Assembly: GCF_004337695.1 (NCBI RefSeq)
Contig: NZ_SJXJ01000007.1
Location: 113,105 to 177,104 of the forward strand
DNA length: 64,000 nucleotides
Direction: 5' to 3'
DNA from: Tenacibaculum sp. M341
GTDB taxonomy: Bacteria > Bacteroidota > Bacteroidia > Flavobacteriales > Flavobacteriaceae
The position numbers were made by a program, and so were the translations under genes. This document shows, one piece after another, positions 1-10,047 of this stretch (positions within the stretch are counted from its first letter, which is position 1; every line of letters starts with the position of its first letter). Under the pieces are notes generated by a model. That model was not told the DNA's origin and searched no databases. It was given only the letters and a program-made list of their open reading frames with translations.

Positions 1-3000
1 ATACTTTAACAGGAATTACTCCAGTGGTAGCTGCTCAAACGGGTACTAGTTTTTCAAGTTTACAACCAGGAACTTATGAGTTAACGGAAACCAATGCCAG
101 TGGATGTGTTTCAGCTGTAACTACTATTGTTATAGATCCATTGTTACCAGTTCCTTTAGCTCCAAGTGTTACACATGTAGATCCAACCTGTACAGTTTTA
201 ACAGGAAGTGTGAGTGTAACGAGTCCCGTAGCGACTTCAGTATACACTTTAACAGGAATAACACCAGTGGTAGTTGCCCAAACAGGTACGATTTTTACAA
301 GTTTACAACCAGGGACTTATGAGTTAACGGAGACCAATGCCAGTGGCTGTGTTTCTGTAGCAACTACGATTGTTATCGATCCATTGTTACCAGTTCCTGT
401 AGCTCCAAGTGCTACACATGTAGATCCAACCTGTACAGTTTTAACAGGAAGTGTGAATGTTACAAGTCCAGTAGCTACTTCAATATATACCTTAACAGGA
501 ATTACACCAGCTGTAGCAGCTCAAACAGGGACCGTTTTTTCAAGTTTACAACCTGGTACTTATGAGTTAACAGAGACCAATGCCAGCGGATGTATTTCAG
601 TTGCGACTACGATTGTTATAGATCCATTATTACCAGTTCCTTTAGCTCCAAGTGCTATTTTAACGCAACCAACTTGTTTAGTGCCAAGTGGAACAATTAC
701 ATTTGTAACACAACCAAATGTTGAGTATAGTGTTGATGGAATAAATTTTCAATCGAGTGAAGTATTTTCAAATTTATCACCAAATACATATACTCTTACA
801 GTAAGAAATACTACAGGAGCAGGTTGTTCCGCAGTAAGTCTATTCCCAGTAACGATAAACGCAGTTCCAAGTTCACCACCAATACCAGTATTAGCAAGTG
901 TTTTACAACCTACGTGTTCTGTTAATACAGGGACAATCACTTTTGTAACTCAGCCTAATGTAGAGTATAGTATTGATGGAATAACTTTTAGAACAAGTGA
1001 GGTTTTTTCTAATTTACCGCCCAATACCTATAATTTAACAGTAAGAAGTTCAATAGAAAGAAATTGTATAACAACAAACCCTATTCCAGTGACGATTAAT
1101 TCTGTACCAACTTCACCAAATGTGCCAGTATTAGCAAGTGTTTTACAACCTACGTGTTCTGTACCAAGTGGAACGATTACTTTTGTAGCGCAACCAAATG
1201 TTGAGTATAGTATTGATGGAGTAACATTTCAATCAAGTGAAGTGTTTACCAATCTTTCACCAAATACTTATGATTTAACAGTTAGAAGTACAATAGATAT
1301 TAGTTGTACCGCAATAAGTTCGGTTCCAGTAACGATTAATTCTGTACCTACTTCACCAAATGTGCCAGTATTAGCAAGTGTTTTACAGCCTACGTGTTCC
1401 GTATCAAGTGGAACGATTACTTTTGTAGCGCAACCAAATGTTGAGTATAGTATTGATGGAGTAACATTTCAATCGAGTGAAGTATTTCCGAATCTTTCGC
1501 CAGATACGTATGGTTTAACAGTTAGAAGTACTACAGATATTAGTTGTGCAGCTACAAGTTCGGTTTTAGTAACGATTAATTCTGTACCAACTTCACCAAA
1601 TGTGCCAGTATTAGCAAGTGTTTTACAACCTACGTGCTCAGTACCAAGTGGAACGATTACTTTTGTAGCGCAACCAAATGTGGAGTATAGTATTGATGGA
1701 ATAACATTTCAATCGAGTGAAGTATTTCCGAATCTTTCACCAGATACATATGATTTAACAGTTAGAAGTACTACAGATATTAGTTGTGCAGCTACAAGTT
1801 CGGTTTCAGTCACGATAAATTCAGTACCAACTTCACCAAATGTACCAGTATTGGCAAGTGTATTGCAACCTACGTGTTCCGTACCAAGTGGAACGATTAC
1901 TTTTGTAGCGCAACCAAATGTTGAGTATAGTATTGATGGAGTAACATTTCAGTCTAGTGAAGTGTTTATGAATCTTTCACCAAATACATATGATTTAACA
2001 GTTAGAAGTACTACAGATATTAGTTGTACTGCAACAAATTCGGTTCCAGTAACAATAAATGCAGTACCAACTTCACCAAATGTACCAGTTTTGGCTAGTG
2101 TTTTACAACCGACTTGTTCAGTAATTACAGGAACCATCACTTTTGTAAGTCAACCAAATGTGGAATATAGTATTGATGGAGTAACATTCCAATCAAGTGA
2201 AGTGTTTAGCAATCTTTCACCAAATACTTATAGTTTAACAGTGAGGAGTACTACAGATATTAGTTGTACTGCAACAAGTTCGGTTCCAGTCACTATAAAT
2301 TCAGTTCCTACTTCACCAAGTGTACCAGTTTTGGCTAGTGTTCTACAACCTACGTGTTCAGTACCAAGTGGAACGATTACTTTTGTAGCGCAATCCAATG
2401 TTGAGTATAGTATTGATGGAGTAACATTTCAGTCTAGTGAAGTGTTTATGAATCTTTCACCAAATACTTATAATTTAACGGTGAGGAGTACTACAGATAT
2501 TAGTTGTACAGCTACAAATTCGGTTTCAGTAACGATTAATTCAGTACCAACTTCACCAAATGTGCCAGTATTAGCAAGTGTTATACAACCTACGTGTTCA
2601 GTACCAAGTGGAACGATTACTTTTGTAGCGCAACCAAATGTTGAGTATAGTATTGATGGAGTAATATTCCAATCAAGTGAAGTGTTTACGAATCTTTCAC
2701 CAAATACTTATGATTTAACAGTTAGAAGTACGACAGATATTAGTTGTACCGCAACAAGTTCAGTTCCTGTAATAATAAATACAGTACCAACTTCACCAAG
2801 TGTACCGATATTAGCTAGTGTTTTACAACCTACATGTTCGGTACCAAGTGGAACAATTACTTTTGTAATTCAACCAAATGTTGAGTATAGTGTTGATGGA
2901 GTAATATTCCAATCAAGTGAAGTGTTTACCAATCTTTCACCAAATACTTATGATTTAACAGTTAGAAGTACGATAGATATTAGTTGTACAGCAACAAATT

Positions 3001-4301
3001 CGGTTCCTGTAACGATTAATTCTGTACCTACTTCACCAAATGTGCCAGTTTTGGCTAGTGTTTTACAACCTACGTGTTCCGTGCCAAGTGGAACGATTAC
3101 TTTTGTAGCGCAACCAAATGTTGAGTATAGTATTGATGGAGTAACATTTCAATCAAGTGAAGTATTTACCAATCTTTCACCAAATACTTATAATTTAACG
3201 GTGAGGAGTACTACAGATATTAGTTGTACAGCTACAAGTTCAGTTCCTGTAACGATAAATACAGTACCTGCTATACCAATTATATCAGCTGCAGTAACAA
3301 TTGAAACAAGTTGTAATGTCAATAGAGGAGAAATAACAGTAAGTCAACCATTAGGTTCTAATTTTGAATATAGTATTGATGGTGTGAGTTTTCAAAGTTC
3401 TAATGTATTCACCAATTTATTGCCGGATACTTATACGGTTACAGTTAGAGATGTTATGGATTCAACATGTAGTAATACTACCTCTTTAATAATAAATCCA
3501 AGTCCGATAGTGAACTTGGTGATTACTTGTCCGCCATCAATAACATTAGAGTGTGGAGATTCTGTAGATATAGCTGACACAGGTATACCGACTGTTAATA
3601 GTAGTTGTGGTGATGTTGTTTTTACTTTTGTTGATAGTAATTTGATTAATGGTTGTAATGCCAATACAGGAGTTTTTAGAAGAACTTTTACGGGTGTTGA
3701 TGAGCAAGGGAATAGCACAACTTGTACTCAAGAAATCACTATAGAAGACACAATTCCACCAGTATTTAGTGATACTATTTCTCAAAATGTATCAGCTTCT
3801 TGCAATACTATTCCTGAAGTTGTAACTCTTGTAGCTACCGACAATTGTGGAGGTAATGTAACTATCACATTTAACGAAAATGAAATCAGAGGAGAATGTG
3901 CAAGTCAATATATTATAGAACGTGTTTGGACTGCTACAGATTTGTGTGGAAATGAAAGTTTATTTACACAACAAATAAATGTGTTTTGTCCTATAAATGT
4001 TTATAACGGAGTATCTTTTAATAATGATGGAGCTAATGATTTCTTTTTATTAGAAGGAATTGAATGTTATGTAAATAATACTGTTAAAATTTTTAATAGA
4101 TGGGGGGTGTTGGTTTTTGAAACAGAAAATTATGATAATGATGAGAATGTTTTTAAAGGAATTTCAGAAGGAAGATTAACAATTGCTCAAAAGGAAAAAT
4201 TACCAACAGGAACTTATTTTTATGTTATAAACTATGAGTACCCAAATAATGGAAATTTTGAGATGTTAACTAAAACTGGATATTTATATATTAGTGATTA
4301 A
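1..4301 (+). CDS. Repeat-rich secreted adhesin with T9SS type B C-terminal sorting domain (5' end outside window)
   Basis: The reading frame is open from base 3, so the gene starts before the window; the GTG at 24 is only an internal codon. About 1430 residues are visible. The order is: about two and a half 80-residue modules of one type (TLTGITP...LQPGTYELTETNASGC), eleven nearly identical 80-residue SprB-like modules plus a diverged twelfth (EYSIDG...F...LSPNTYDLTV), two HYR/Ig-like modules with paired cysteines (around 3500-3990), and a C-terminal 'gliding motility-associated' domain. The tail has VYNGVSFNNDG, IFNRWG and PTGTYFYVI, hallmarks of the T9SS type B sorting domain (TIGR04131). 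This predicts export through the outer membrane and surface anchoring or release by the type IX system, as for SprB, the mobile gliding adhesin. Function is inferred; a general surface adhesin is as likely as a motility adhesin. Confidence 0.9.
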   Translation, partial: TLTGITPVVAAQTGTSFSSLQPGTYELTETNASGCVSAVTTIVIDPLLPVPLAPSVTHVDPTCTVLTGSVSVTSPVATSVYTLTGITPVVVAQTGTIFTSLQPGTYELTETNASGCVSVATTIVIDPLLPVPVAPSATHVDPTCTVLTGSVNVTSPVATSIYTLTGITPAVAAQTGTVFSSLQPGTYELTETNASGCISVATTIVIDPLLPVPLAPSAILTQPTCLVPSGTITFVTQPNVEYSVDGINFQSSEVFSNLSPNTYTLTVRNTTGAGCSAVSLFPVTINAVPSSPPIPVLASVLQPTCSVNTGTITFVTQPNVEYSIDGITFRTSEVFSNLPPNTYNLTVRSSIERNCITTNPIPVTINSVPTSPNVPVLASVLQPTCSVPSGTITFVAQPNVEYSIDGVTFQSSEVFTNLSPNTYDLTVRSTIDISCTAISSVPVTINSVPTSPNVPVLASVLQPTCSVSSGTITFVAQPNVEYSIDGVTFQSSEVFPNLSPDTYGLTVRSTTDISCAATSSVLVTINSVPTSPNVPVLASVLQPTCSVPSGTITFVAQPNVEYSIDGITFQSSEVFPNLSPDTYDLTVRSTTDISCAATSSVSVTINSVPTSPNVPVLASVLQPTCSVPSGTITFVAQPNVEYSIDGVTFQSSEVFMNLSPNTYDLTVRSTTDISCTATNSVPVTINAVPTSPNVPVLASVLQPTCSVITGTITFVSQPNVEYSIDGVTFQSSEVFSNLSPNTYSLTVRSTTDISCTATSSVPVTINSVPTSPSVPVLASVLQPTCSVPSGTITFVAQSNVEYSIDGVTFQSSEVFMNLSPNTYNLTVRSTTDISCTATNSVSVTINSVPTSPNVPVLASVIQPTCSVPSGTITFVAQPNVEYSIDGVIFQSSEVFTNLSPNTYDLTVRSTTDISCTATSSVPVIINTVPTSPSVPILASVLQPTCSVPSGTITFVIQPNVEYSVDGVIFQSSEVFTNLSPNTYDLTVRSTIDISCTATNSVPVTINSVPTSPNVPVLASVLQPTCSVPSGTITFVAQPNVEYSIDGVTFQSSEVFTNLSPNTYNLTVRSTTDISCTATSSVPVTINTVPAIPIISAAVTIETSCNVNRGEITVSQPLGSNFEYSIDGVSFQSSNVFTNLLPDTYTVTVRDVMDSTCSNTTSLIINPSPIVNLVITCPPSITLECGDSVDIADTGIPTVNSSCGDVVFTFVDSNLINGCNANTGVFRRTFTGVDEQGNSTTCTQEITIEDTIPPVFSDTISQNVSASCNTIPEVVTLVATDNCGGNVTITFNENEIRGECASQYIIERVWTATDLCGNESLFTQQINVFCPINVYNGVSFNNDGANDFFLLEGIECYVNNTVKIFNRWGVLVFETENYDNDENVFKGISEGRLTIAQKEKLPTGTYFYVINYEYPNNGNFEMLTKTGYLYISD
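640..3290 (+). repeat. Eleven tandem 240-bp SprB-like coding repeats without indels
   Basis: The phrase encoding LQPTCSVPSGTITF recurs exactly every 240 bases, near 661, 901, 1141, 1381, 1621, 1861, 2101, 2341, 2581, 2821 and 3061, with a diverged copy near 3301. Copies 3 to 11 differ by only a few bases, mostly synonymous or conservative. An earlier block (1-640) has a different 80-residue module with the same 240-bp period. Confidence 0.95.
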
Positions 4302-4395
4302 TATATACTTTGCTAAAAGTGAATTGATTATTCTAACATTTTTTTAGTAGAAAATAGAAAGTGTAATTCTATTTTTGTGGCGATTTAAATGAACC

Positions 4396-6303
4396 ATGAA
4401 AGTGAAAAAAACTAATCTAACTATTGCTATATGTTATTTTTTATTCAATATTCTAGTATTATCATCTCAAAATAAAAGGAAAATAGACAGTTTAAAAAGT
4501 GTCATCAATAATCAAAAAACATCAGATTCTACATTAATTGTAGCTTATAATGAAATAGGAATTCAATATGCTAGTTTTAATTATAAATTAAGTAAAAGCT
4601 ACATTAATAAAGCATTAACCATTGCTGGAAAAAGTAATAATAAGCGAGGTATGGCAGGAGCTTATAATTGTCTTGGTATTTTACATTACTATCAGAAAAA
4701 GTATGATTCTGCATTAGTGAATTTTGATAAAGCTTTAACAATTAATAAAAATGAAAATCATTTGTGGGGACAAGCGTCAGCATTGTATCAAATAGGTGTT
4801 ATTCAAAAGTATCAGGTAAATTATCTCGAAGCAATATCTAATTTTCAAAAAGCCAAATCAATTTTCGAATTAAAAAAAGATTCAATATCATTAGCTAAAT
4901 CTATAGAAAATATTGGAGCTTCTTATAATTCTATGGGGTACTATCAAAAATCGATGTCGTTTTATTTAGAGGCAAATGAAATATATGAGAAACAACAAAA
5001 TACAGTAGGTATTGGTAGAATTTATCATCATATAGCAAGAATATATATAAAGCAAAAAGCCTATAAAAAAGCGTTAGAGTATAGTAATAAGGCATTAAAA
5101 GGAATTAAAAAAACAAATAATGTCAAACAGATAACTACTATTTATTTAGGAATAGGTAAGTGCTATTTAGGGTTAAAACAATATGAAAAAGCATTGTTGT
5201 TTTTTAAAAAGGCTTTAGATGCTAGAATTCTTTTTAAAAATAAAAGTAACATCGCTATCACTCAAGTAAGAATGGGAGAGGTTTATTATTATTTGGAAGA
5301 TTATAAGAAATCAATTGAATATTTAAAAAAGGCATTAGAAAATTTAACATTAAAGGGCGATTATTTTGATAGAATTACTGCAAATAATTTAATAGCTAAA
5401 TCTTATTTAGAGGTAAATAAGTTATCATTAGCATATAAATATGTTTGCAATGCAGTTAAGTTATCTGAAGAAATAGGTAGTTTAGAAAAACAGAGAGTTT
5501 CTTATATACAATTTGTAAATATTTTAAAAAAGCAAAGTAGATTTAATAAAGCGCTAGAATATGCTGAGAAAGTTAATGTGTTGAACGATTCTATATATAA
5601 AATGTCAGAACTTAAAAAAGTAAAAGAGCTACAAGTAATATATGAATTAGAGAAAAAGGAAAAGCAAATTGATCAACAAGAGAATGAAATCAGTTTCTTT
5701 AAAAAAGAGCGTAAGATTAGAGAGTTAAGAATGAATTTTTTAATTATTACAATAGTGTTGTTTTTGGTTTTCTTACTGTTAGGTTTTTATATTCATAGAC
5801 AGAAAATATTAAAATCTAAATTAGAGATTGAGAATTCTTTATTGGAAAAGCAGAAGTTGAGTGCAGAAATTGCTTTTAAAAAAAGAGAATTAGTTACCCA
5901 TACTTTACAGATAACTAAAAAGAATATGGTATTAGAAAAATTAAAAAAGCATATTGAGAATGAAATAAAAACAGATGGTGGTAATGTTGAGTATAAGTAT
6001 AATGTGCTTTTGCAGATTATTAAAAATGAATTAATGCACGATAAGGAACAATGGAGTCATTTCAAAAATTATTTTGAGAAAGTACATCCTAATTTTTATG
6101 TAGTAATTAAAGAAAAATATCCTAAAATAACACCAGGTGAATTAAGGCTTATGGCTTTAATAAAAATGAATTTATCCTATAAAGAAATAGGAGGGGTGCT
6201 AAATGTTACTTATGAAGGAGTTAAAAAGGCAACATATCGTCTTCGAAAAAAAATGGAAATAACATCAGAAACTTCGCTTCAAGATGTAGTAAATAGTTTG
6301 TGA
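4396..6303 (+). CDS. TPR membrane regulator with C-terminal LuxR-type HTH
   Basis: 635 residues. An N-terminal signal/anchor segment (about residues 8-25) is followed by tandem tetratricopeptide repeats to about residue 390, a coiled-coil segment rich in K/E, one transmembrane helix (about 450-470, LIITIVLFLVFLLLGFYI), a second coiled coil, and a C-terminal helix-turn-helix of the LuxR/GerE kind (ITPGELRLMALIKMNLSYKE). This is the common Bacteroidota design in which periplasmic TPRs are joined through the membrane to a cytoplasmic DNA-binding domain. It stands alone downstream of the adhesin gene (94-bp gap) and ends at a terminator shared with tRNA-Pro. The ligand and target genes are unknown; control of the neighbouring adhesin is only a guess. 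Confidence 0.75.
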   Translation: MKVKKTNLTIAICYFLFNILVLSSQNKRKIDSLKSVINNQKTSDSTLIVAYNEIGIQYASFNYKLSKSYINKALTIAGKSNNKRGMAGAYNCLGILHYYQKKYDSALVNFDKALTINKNENHLWGQASALYQIGVIQKYQVNYLEAISNFQKAKSIFELKKDSISLAKSIENIGASYNSMGYYQKSMSFYLEANEIYEKQQNTVGIGRIYHHIARIYIKQKAYKKALEYSNKALKGIKKTNNVKQITTIYLGIGKCYLGLKQYEKALLFFKKALDARILFKNKSNIAITQVRMGEVYYYLEDYKKSIEYLKKALENLTLKGDYFDRITANNLIAKSYLEVNKLSLAYKYVCNAVKLSEEIGSLEKQRVSYIQFVNILKKQSRFNKALEYAEKVNVLNDSIYKMSELKKVKELQVIYELEKKEKQIDQQENEISFFKKERKIRELRMNFLIITIVLFLVFLLLGFYIHRQKILKSKLEIENSLLEKQKLSAEIAFKKRELVTHTLQITKKNMVLEKLKKHIENEIKTDGGNVEYKYNVLLQIIKNELMHDKEQWSHFKNYFEKVHPNFYVVIKEKYPKITPGELRLMALIKMNLSYKEIGGVLNVTYEGVKKATYRLRKKMEITSETSLQDVVNSL

Positions 6304-6334
6304 GTAATTTATTTAGGAATGTATACAAAAAGAA

Positions 6335-6367
6335 AAAAGATTGAGAAGTAAAACAACTCAATCTTTT
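6335..6367. terminator. Bidirectional terminator
   Basis: Perfect 11-bp inverted repeat AAAAGATTGAG / CTCAATCTTTT with an A-run before and a T-run after. It sits between the stop of the TPR regulator (plus) and the 3' end of tRNA-Pro (minus), so it can serve both. Confidence 0.7.
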
Positions 6368-6374
6368 GTGAATT

Positions 6375-6452
6375 TGGTCGGGGTGGCAGGATTCGAACCT
6401 GCGACCTCCTGCTCCCAAAGCAGGCGCGATGACCGGGCTACGCTACACCCCG
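6375..6452 (-). tRNA. tRNA-Pro (anticodon TGG), CCA encoded
   Basis: On the minus strand the sequence folds as a cloverleaf: acceptor CGGGGTG paired with CACCCCG, anticodon stem CCTGC/GCAGG around the loop TTTGGGA (anticodon TGG, proline), and a T arm with GTTCGAATC. The 3' end reads A + CCA, so CCA is encoded. Length 78 nt. No integrase or attachment-site duplication is visible beside it. Confidence 0.95.
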
Positions 6453-6812
6453 TTTTCGAATTTCGAGGTGCAAATATATATAAATTTATTTAATAAATAA
6501 TAGATATTTATTTTTTTATTAAAAATATTCAACTTTTAAATGAAAGAAGAGATTTGATGATATTAAAAGGAGAATATTAAATAGTAAAAGTTTTACTATA
6601 AGTCTGAAGTCGAAGGTTAGAAGGACTTTCTTAATACTCCATACTTAATACTAGATGCTAATTTCTAAAATTACGTTCAATATTTAATACCTTATCTTTA
6701 ACATTAGATGTAAGATAAATTGAAACTATCGTCTAATCATCAAAATATATCTGTATTTTTTCAACTCAAATAAAAAAAATATACATTTGTAATTCGATAA
6801 AAAAAATACCCA
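6453..6812. other. Intergenic, no gene seen
   Basis: About 360 bp between tRNA-Pro and trxB. A low-complexity stretch (about 6590-6720) is made of short variants of 'tacttaatact', of the kind also seen at 14040-14147. A TTTG-rich segment near 6770-6800 may hold the trxB promoter. No conserved open frame. Confidence 0.5.
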
Positions 6813-7760
6813 ATGTCAAATACAATAGAAAGAATTAAGTGTTTAATCATAGGTTCAGGACCTGCTGGTTACACAGCTGCTATATATGCTGCAAGAGCTG
6901 ATATGAAGCCTGTAATGTATACAGGGATGCAAATGGGAGGTCAATTAACAACCACAACTGAGGTTGATAACTTTCCTGGTTACCCTAAAGGTACAGACGG
7001 TACAACTATGATGGAAGATTTAAAAAATCAAGCAGAGCGTTTTGGAACTGATGTTCGTTTTGGTGTAGTTACTAATGTTGATTTTTCTACAGAAGTAGGA
7101 GGTATTCATAAAGTAACTGTTGATGAAGATAAAGAGTTTGAAGCTGAAACTGTTATTATTTCAACCGGAGCGACTGCTAAATATTTAGGTTTAGAAAGTG
7201 AGCAAAAATTAATTGGTGGAGGTGTATCTGCTTGTGCTACTTGTGATGGTTTCTTTTATAAAGGACAAGATGTTGTGGTAGTTGGAGCAGGAGATACTGC
7301 AGCTGAAGAAGCTACTTACTTAGCAAACATTTGTAATAAAGTTACTATGTTAGTTCGTAAAGACTACATGAGAGCTTCTAAAGCAATGCAACATAGAGTT
7401 GAAAAAACTGAAAACATTGAGGTTTTATTCAATACAGAAGTTGATGAAGTATTAGGAGATAATGTTGTAGAAGGTGTAAGAGTAGTAAACAATCAAACAC
7501 AAGATAAAAAAGAAATTACAGTTACAGGAATGTTTGTAGCTATTGGACATACTCCAAATACTACATTATTTAAAGGAGTGTTAGATATGGACGAAACTGG
7601 TTATTTAATAACTAAAGGAAAGTCTACAAAAACAAATGTACCAGGAGTTTTTGCTGCAGGTGATGTTCAAGATAAAGAATATCGTCAAGCTGTAACTGCA
7701 GCTGGAACTGGTTGTATGGCTGCTTTAGATGCTGAACGTTATTTAGGAGCGTTACACTAG
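6813..7760 (+). CDS. trxB: Thioredoxin-disulfide reductase
   Basis: 315 residues, normal family length. It reduces oxidised thioredoxin using NADPH and FAD in the cytoplasm. The N-terminal FAD-binding GSGPAGYTAAIYAAR lies at about residues 14-28, the redox-active CATC at 141-144, the NADPH-binding GAGDTAAEEA follows, and the C-terminal FAD motif is GVFAAGDVQD. A single-gene unit ending at a strong terminator. A thioredoxin (38774) and the peroxiredoxin AhpC (38064) that it could serve lie elsewhere in the window. Confidence 0.97.
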   Translation: MSNTIERIKCLIIGSGPAGYTAAIYAARADMKPVMYTGMQMGGQLTTTTEVDNFPGYPKGTDGTTMMEDLKNQAERFGTDVRFGVVTNVDFSTEVGGIHKVTVDEDKEFEAETVIISTGATAKYLGLESEQKLIGGGVSACATCDGFFYKGQDVVVVGAGDTAAEEATYLANICNKVTMLVRKDYMRASKAMQHRVEKTENIEVLFNTEVDEVLGDNVVEGVRVVNNQTQDKKEITVTGMFVAIGHTPNTTLFKGVLDMDETGYLITKGKSTKTNVPGVFAAGDVQDKEYRQAVTAAGTGCMAALDAERYLGALH

Positions 7761-7782
7761 AAAAATAATCAATAAATATTTT

Positions 7783-7819
7783 ACGACCATCTATAAATTA
7801 TTTAGATGGTCGTTTTTTG
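7783..7819. terminator. Terminator between convergent genes
   Basis: Perfect 11-bp stem ACGACCATCTA / TAGATGGTCGT followed by a T-run, between trxB (plus) and the convergent gene at 7827 (minus). Confidence 0.9.
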
Positions 7820-7826
7820 TATTGCA

Positions 7827-9926
7827 TTACTTCAGTTTAGAAATCATATTTATAGCCAAAGGATTATCTTTATTAAGAGCTAAAGAATTTTCAAAAGCCT
7901 TTAAAGCATCATCAAGTCTGCCTAACTCATATAAACTAGTACCATAATAATTGTAAATTCTATGCGTATAGTAACCTCGCAAAGGATAAAGTTTTAAATT
8001 AAGTTCATAAAACTTAATAGCATCTTCGTGTTTGCCTTCTTTTGCAAGTGCATCTCCATATTCATTGATTAAGCGTTCAGAAATTGCATATTGAGATTCT
8101 TTATCATACTCAGCTTTAATAAATGCTATAACCTCATTTACTGATTTTTCTTTAGCTAATTCGGCAATAGATTTTCTATTTAACATTAGTTTTCTCAAGA
8201 TCCACCAATAGCGCCAAGAAGGCATTTTTGATCTGTCAGAAAGTTTATGATAGGTAAGTATATCTAATTTCGTTTTATGAACTACAACCACATTTCTTTT
8301 AGGAATAACTGTAATAAATTGACCAGATTCATCCCAAGAAGTATAAGCATCTTCAAAATCAAGATTGTCATAAAAACGATCAAAAGTCCACCATAAATAT
8401 CCATAAGAAAATGTAGCAGGAGAAGAAATATCCCATAAGTTTCTAGTCAAAACAGTATCTTTTGATGTCACTTTACTTGTTATTTTCTTTATCCAATCTT
8501 CAGATATAATCTGTTTACCATTCCAAGCTCCATTTTGAAGCATTAATTGTCCTATTTTAGCCATATCTCTGGTTGACAAATGGATTTTATATGAAGGTAA
8601 TTGCGAGTTTAGATGTTCAAATTTTTTAGTTTGATTGGCAATATTCCAGTCTTCAAAACCTAAAGGAATGGCGAGTTGTTCTTCAAATGCTTTGTGTACA
8701 TTTTTTCCAGATTTTTTCAATAGTATTTTACTGGCTGCATTAAAATCCCAGTCATTATATAAAAAATAGCTGCCTGGTTTTACAGTTCCTCTCTTTTTAG
8801 TTTTTGAAACTGTATGAATATTTGGTGTCAGTTGATATAAAACTCCAGATTTTGAGGTAATCACATTATTTACAGTAGCTTGTTTTTCAATAGGAAGTAG
8901 TTTGTTATCTTCATCTATTCCCAACTCACCAATAGTTTCATTCAATTGAATTTTATCGTTTTCAACATATTTTCCATATAACAAACTTACAATGCTATTT
9001 CCTACAGCATTAATATTGCTAATTTCAGAAACATCTCCATATTCATAAATTATTTTTCCATTTTCAAGTACCATCATACTGGTTGTTTCAGCCTCCTTTT
9101 TTAAGTAGTCTTCAATTTCATTTAGTTTTTCGCTAGTGATATAGTTGTTTTTTAAAGAAGTGTTTTTTTCTAATGGAGTTCCATTAAAACTCGGTTTTTT
9201 ATAAAACCAAGTATGTAAACTAGTAAAAGAAACAATAAATAATAATACAGATAAAGCAACTATACCTCTTAGTGCTTTTTCAATATTATATTTTTCGTAC
9301 CAATTAGTTAATTTGTCTTTTTGATGTACGATAAGATAGGCTATAAAAAAATTTATTGACCAACTTAACCAAATGGAAACTGTATTAGAAACATCAATAT
9401 TTCTAGAAAAAGAAACAAAAATATGTAACCAAAACTTTAACGTTATTGCAGCAAAAGTTCCAGCATAACTATAAGTCATGTATTTTTTATGCGCTTCAAT
9501 ATTTACTTTTTTAGCATTAAAAGCTAGGTAAGTTGCAATAAACCACATAAGACTTCCAAATGTAAAACCAGTTATACTTAGCAGGTCATTATTTGTATAA
9601 TAACTTATGTAAATACCAAAAGGAGTTGCTATAAAAACTGAGGCAACATAAACATATTCTAGAACTTTGTATAATTGGATATACTTTTCTATAAAATAAT
9701 TTATAAACTGAATCCCTGCAGTTAATAAAGAAATAGTAGCAAAAGTGTAGTAAACGTAAAAAGAAAAATTGTAAGTAAAGCTGTCTTGTAAAACTATAGT
9801 TTCATCAATAGCACTATCTAAAAGAAAATATTTTACAGGTATTATAATCCCAAAGAATAAACACAAACTAATAAAAAATATTAGAGTTAGTTGTTTCATT
9901 TTACTCAGAAGTTTTTTTAAAGACAA
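7827..9926 (-). CDS. DUF2306 membrane domain fused to a serine-hydrolase-like domain lacking Ser-x-x-Lys
   Basis: 699 residues. The N-terminal ~235 residues hold about seven membrane helices resembling DUF2306. The middle (about 260-570) aligns by eye with the class C beta-lactamase/serine hydrolase family: LENGKIIYEYGD, then the active-site helix, TSKSGV, the YND motif in YFLYNDWDFNAAS, and SGQFITVIPKRNVVVVHK. In the family the helix normally reads S-x-x-K-S; here it reads A-V-G-N-S, so nucleophile and general base are both replaced. The C-terminal ~100 residues are TPR-like. It is probably a pseudoenzyme that may bind rather than cleave a cell-wall or peptide ligand. Known: the fold and motifs. 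Inferred: inactivity. Confidence 0.75.
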   Translation of the reverse strand: MSLKKLLSKMKQLTLIFFISLCLFFGIIIPVKYFLLDSAIDETIVLQDSFTYNFSFYVYYTFATISLLTAGIQFINYFIEKYIQLYKVLEYVYVASVFIATPFGIYISYYTNNDLLSITGFTFGSLMWFIATYLAFNAKKVNIEAHKKYMTYSYAGTFAAITLKFWLHIFVSFSRNIDVSNTVSIWLSWSINFFIAYLIVHQKDKLTNWYEKYNIEKALRGIVALSVLLFIVSFTSLHTWFYKKPSFNGTPLEKNTSLKNNYITSEKLNEIEDYLKKEAETTSMMVLENGKIIYEYGDVSEISNINAVGNSIVSLLYGKYVENDKIQLNETIGELGIDEDNKLLPIEKQATVNNVITSKSGVLYQLTPNIHTVSKTKKRGTVKPGSYFLYNDWDFNAASKILLKKSGKNVHKAFEEQLAIPLGFEDWNIANQTKKFEHLNSQLPSYKIHLSTRDMAKIGQLMLQNGAWNGKQIISEDWIKKITSKVTSKDTVLTRNLWDISSPATFSYGYLWWTFDRFYDNLDFEDAYTSWDESGQFITVIPKRNVVVVHKTKLDILTYHKLSDRSKMPSWRYWWILRKLMLNRKSIAELAKEKSVNEVIAFIKAEYDKESQYAISERLINEYGDALAKEGKHEDAIKFYELNLKLYPLRGYYTHRIYNYYGTSLYELGRLDDALKAFENSLALNKDNPLAINMISKLK

Positions 9927-9970
9927 TTTAATATTTTAAATGTTACACTTTTGATTTATTTTATTTAAGT

Positions 9971-10015
9971 AGATTGAACACAGTGTTAGTAGATATTTAT
10001 CACTGTGTTCAATCT
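9971..10015. terminator. Long perfect inverted repeat, probable terminator or operator
   Basis: 15-bp perfect arms AGATTGAACACAGTG / CACTGTGTTCAATCT separated by 15 bases, in the 121-bp gap between the CPBP protease gene (ends 10048, minus) and the start of the gene at 9926. It has no good T-run on the minus strand, so an operator for the downstream gene is an alternative. Confidence 0.5.
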
Positions 10016-10047
10016 TTAATTAATATTCTTTATAAAGATGAAATTTA

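Noticed and set aside
749-2140. Minus-strand open frames of about 63 codons within the adhesin repeats
   Set aside because: They are mirror frames repeating with the 240-bp period of the real gene.
6375-6452. tRNA-associated integration site
   Set aside because: No integrase, no duplicated tRNA 3' end, and flanking genes are core-like.
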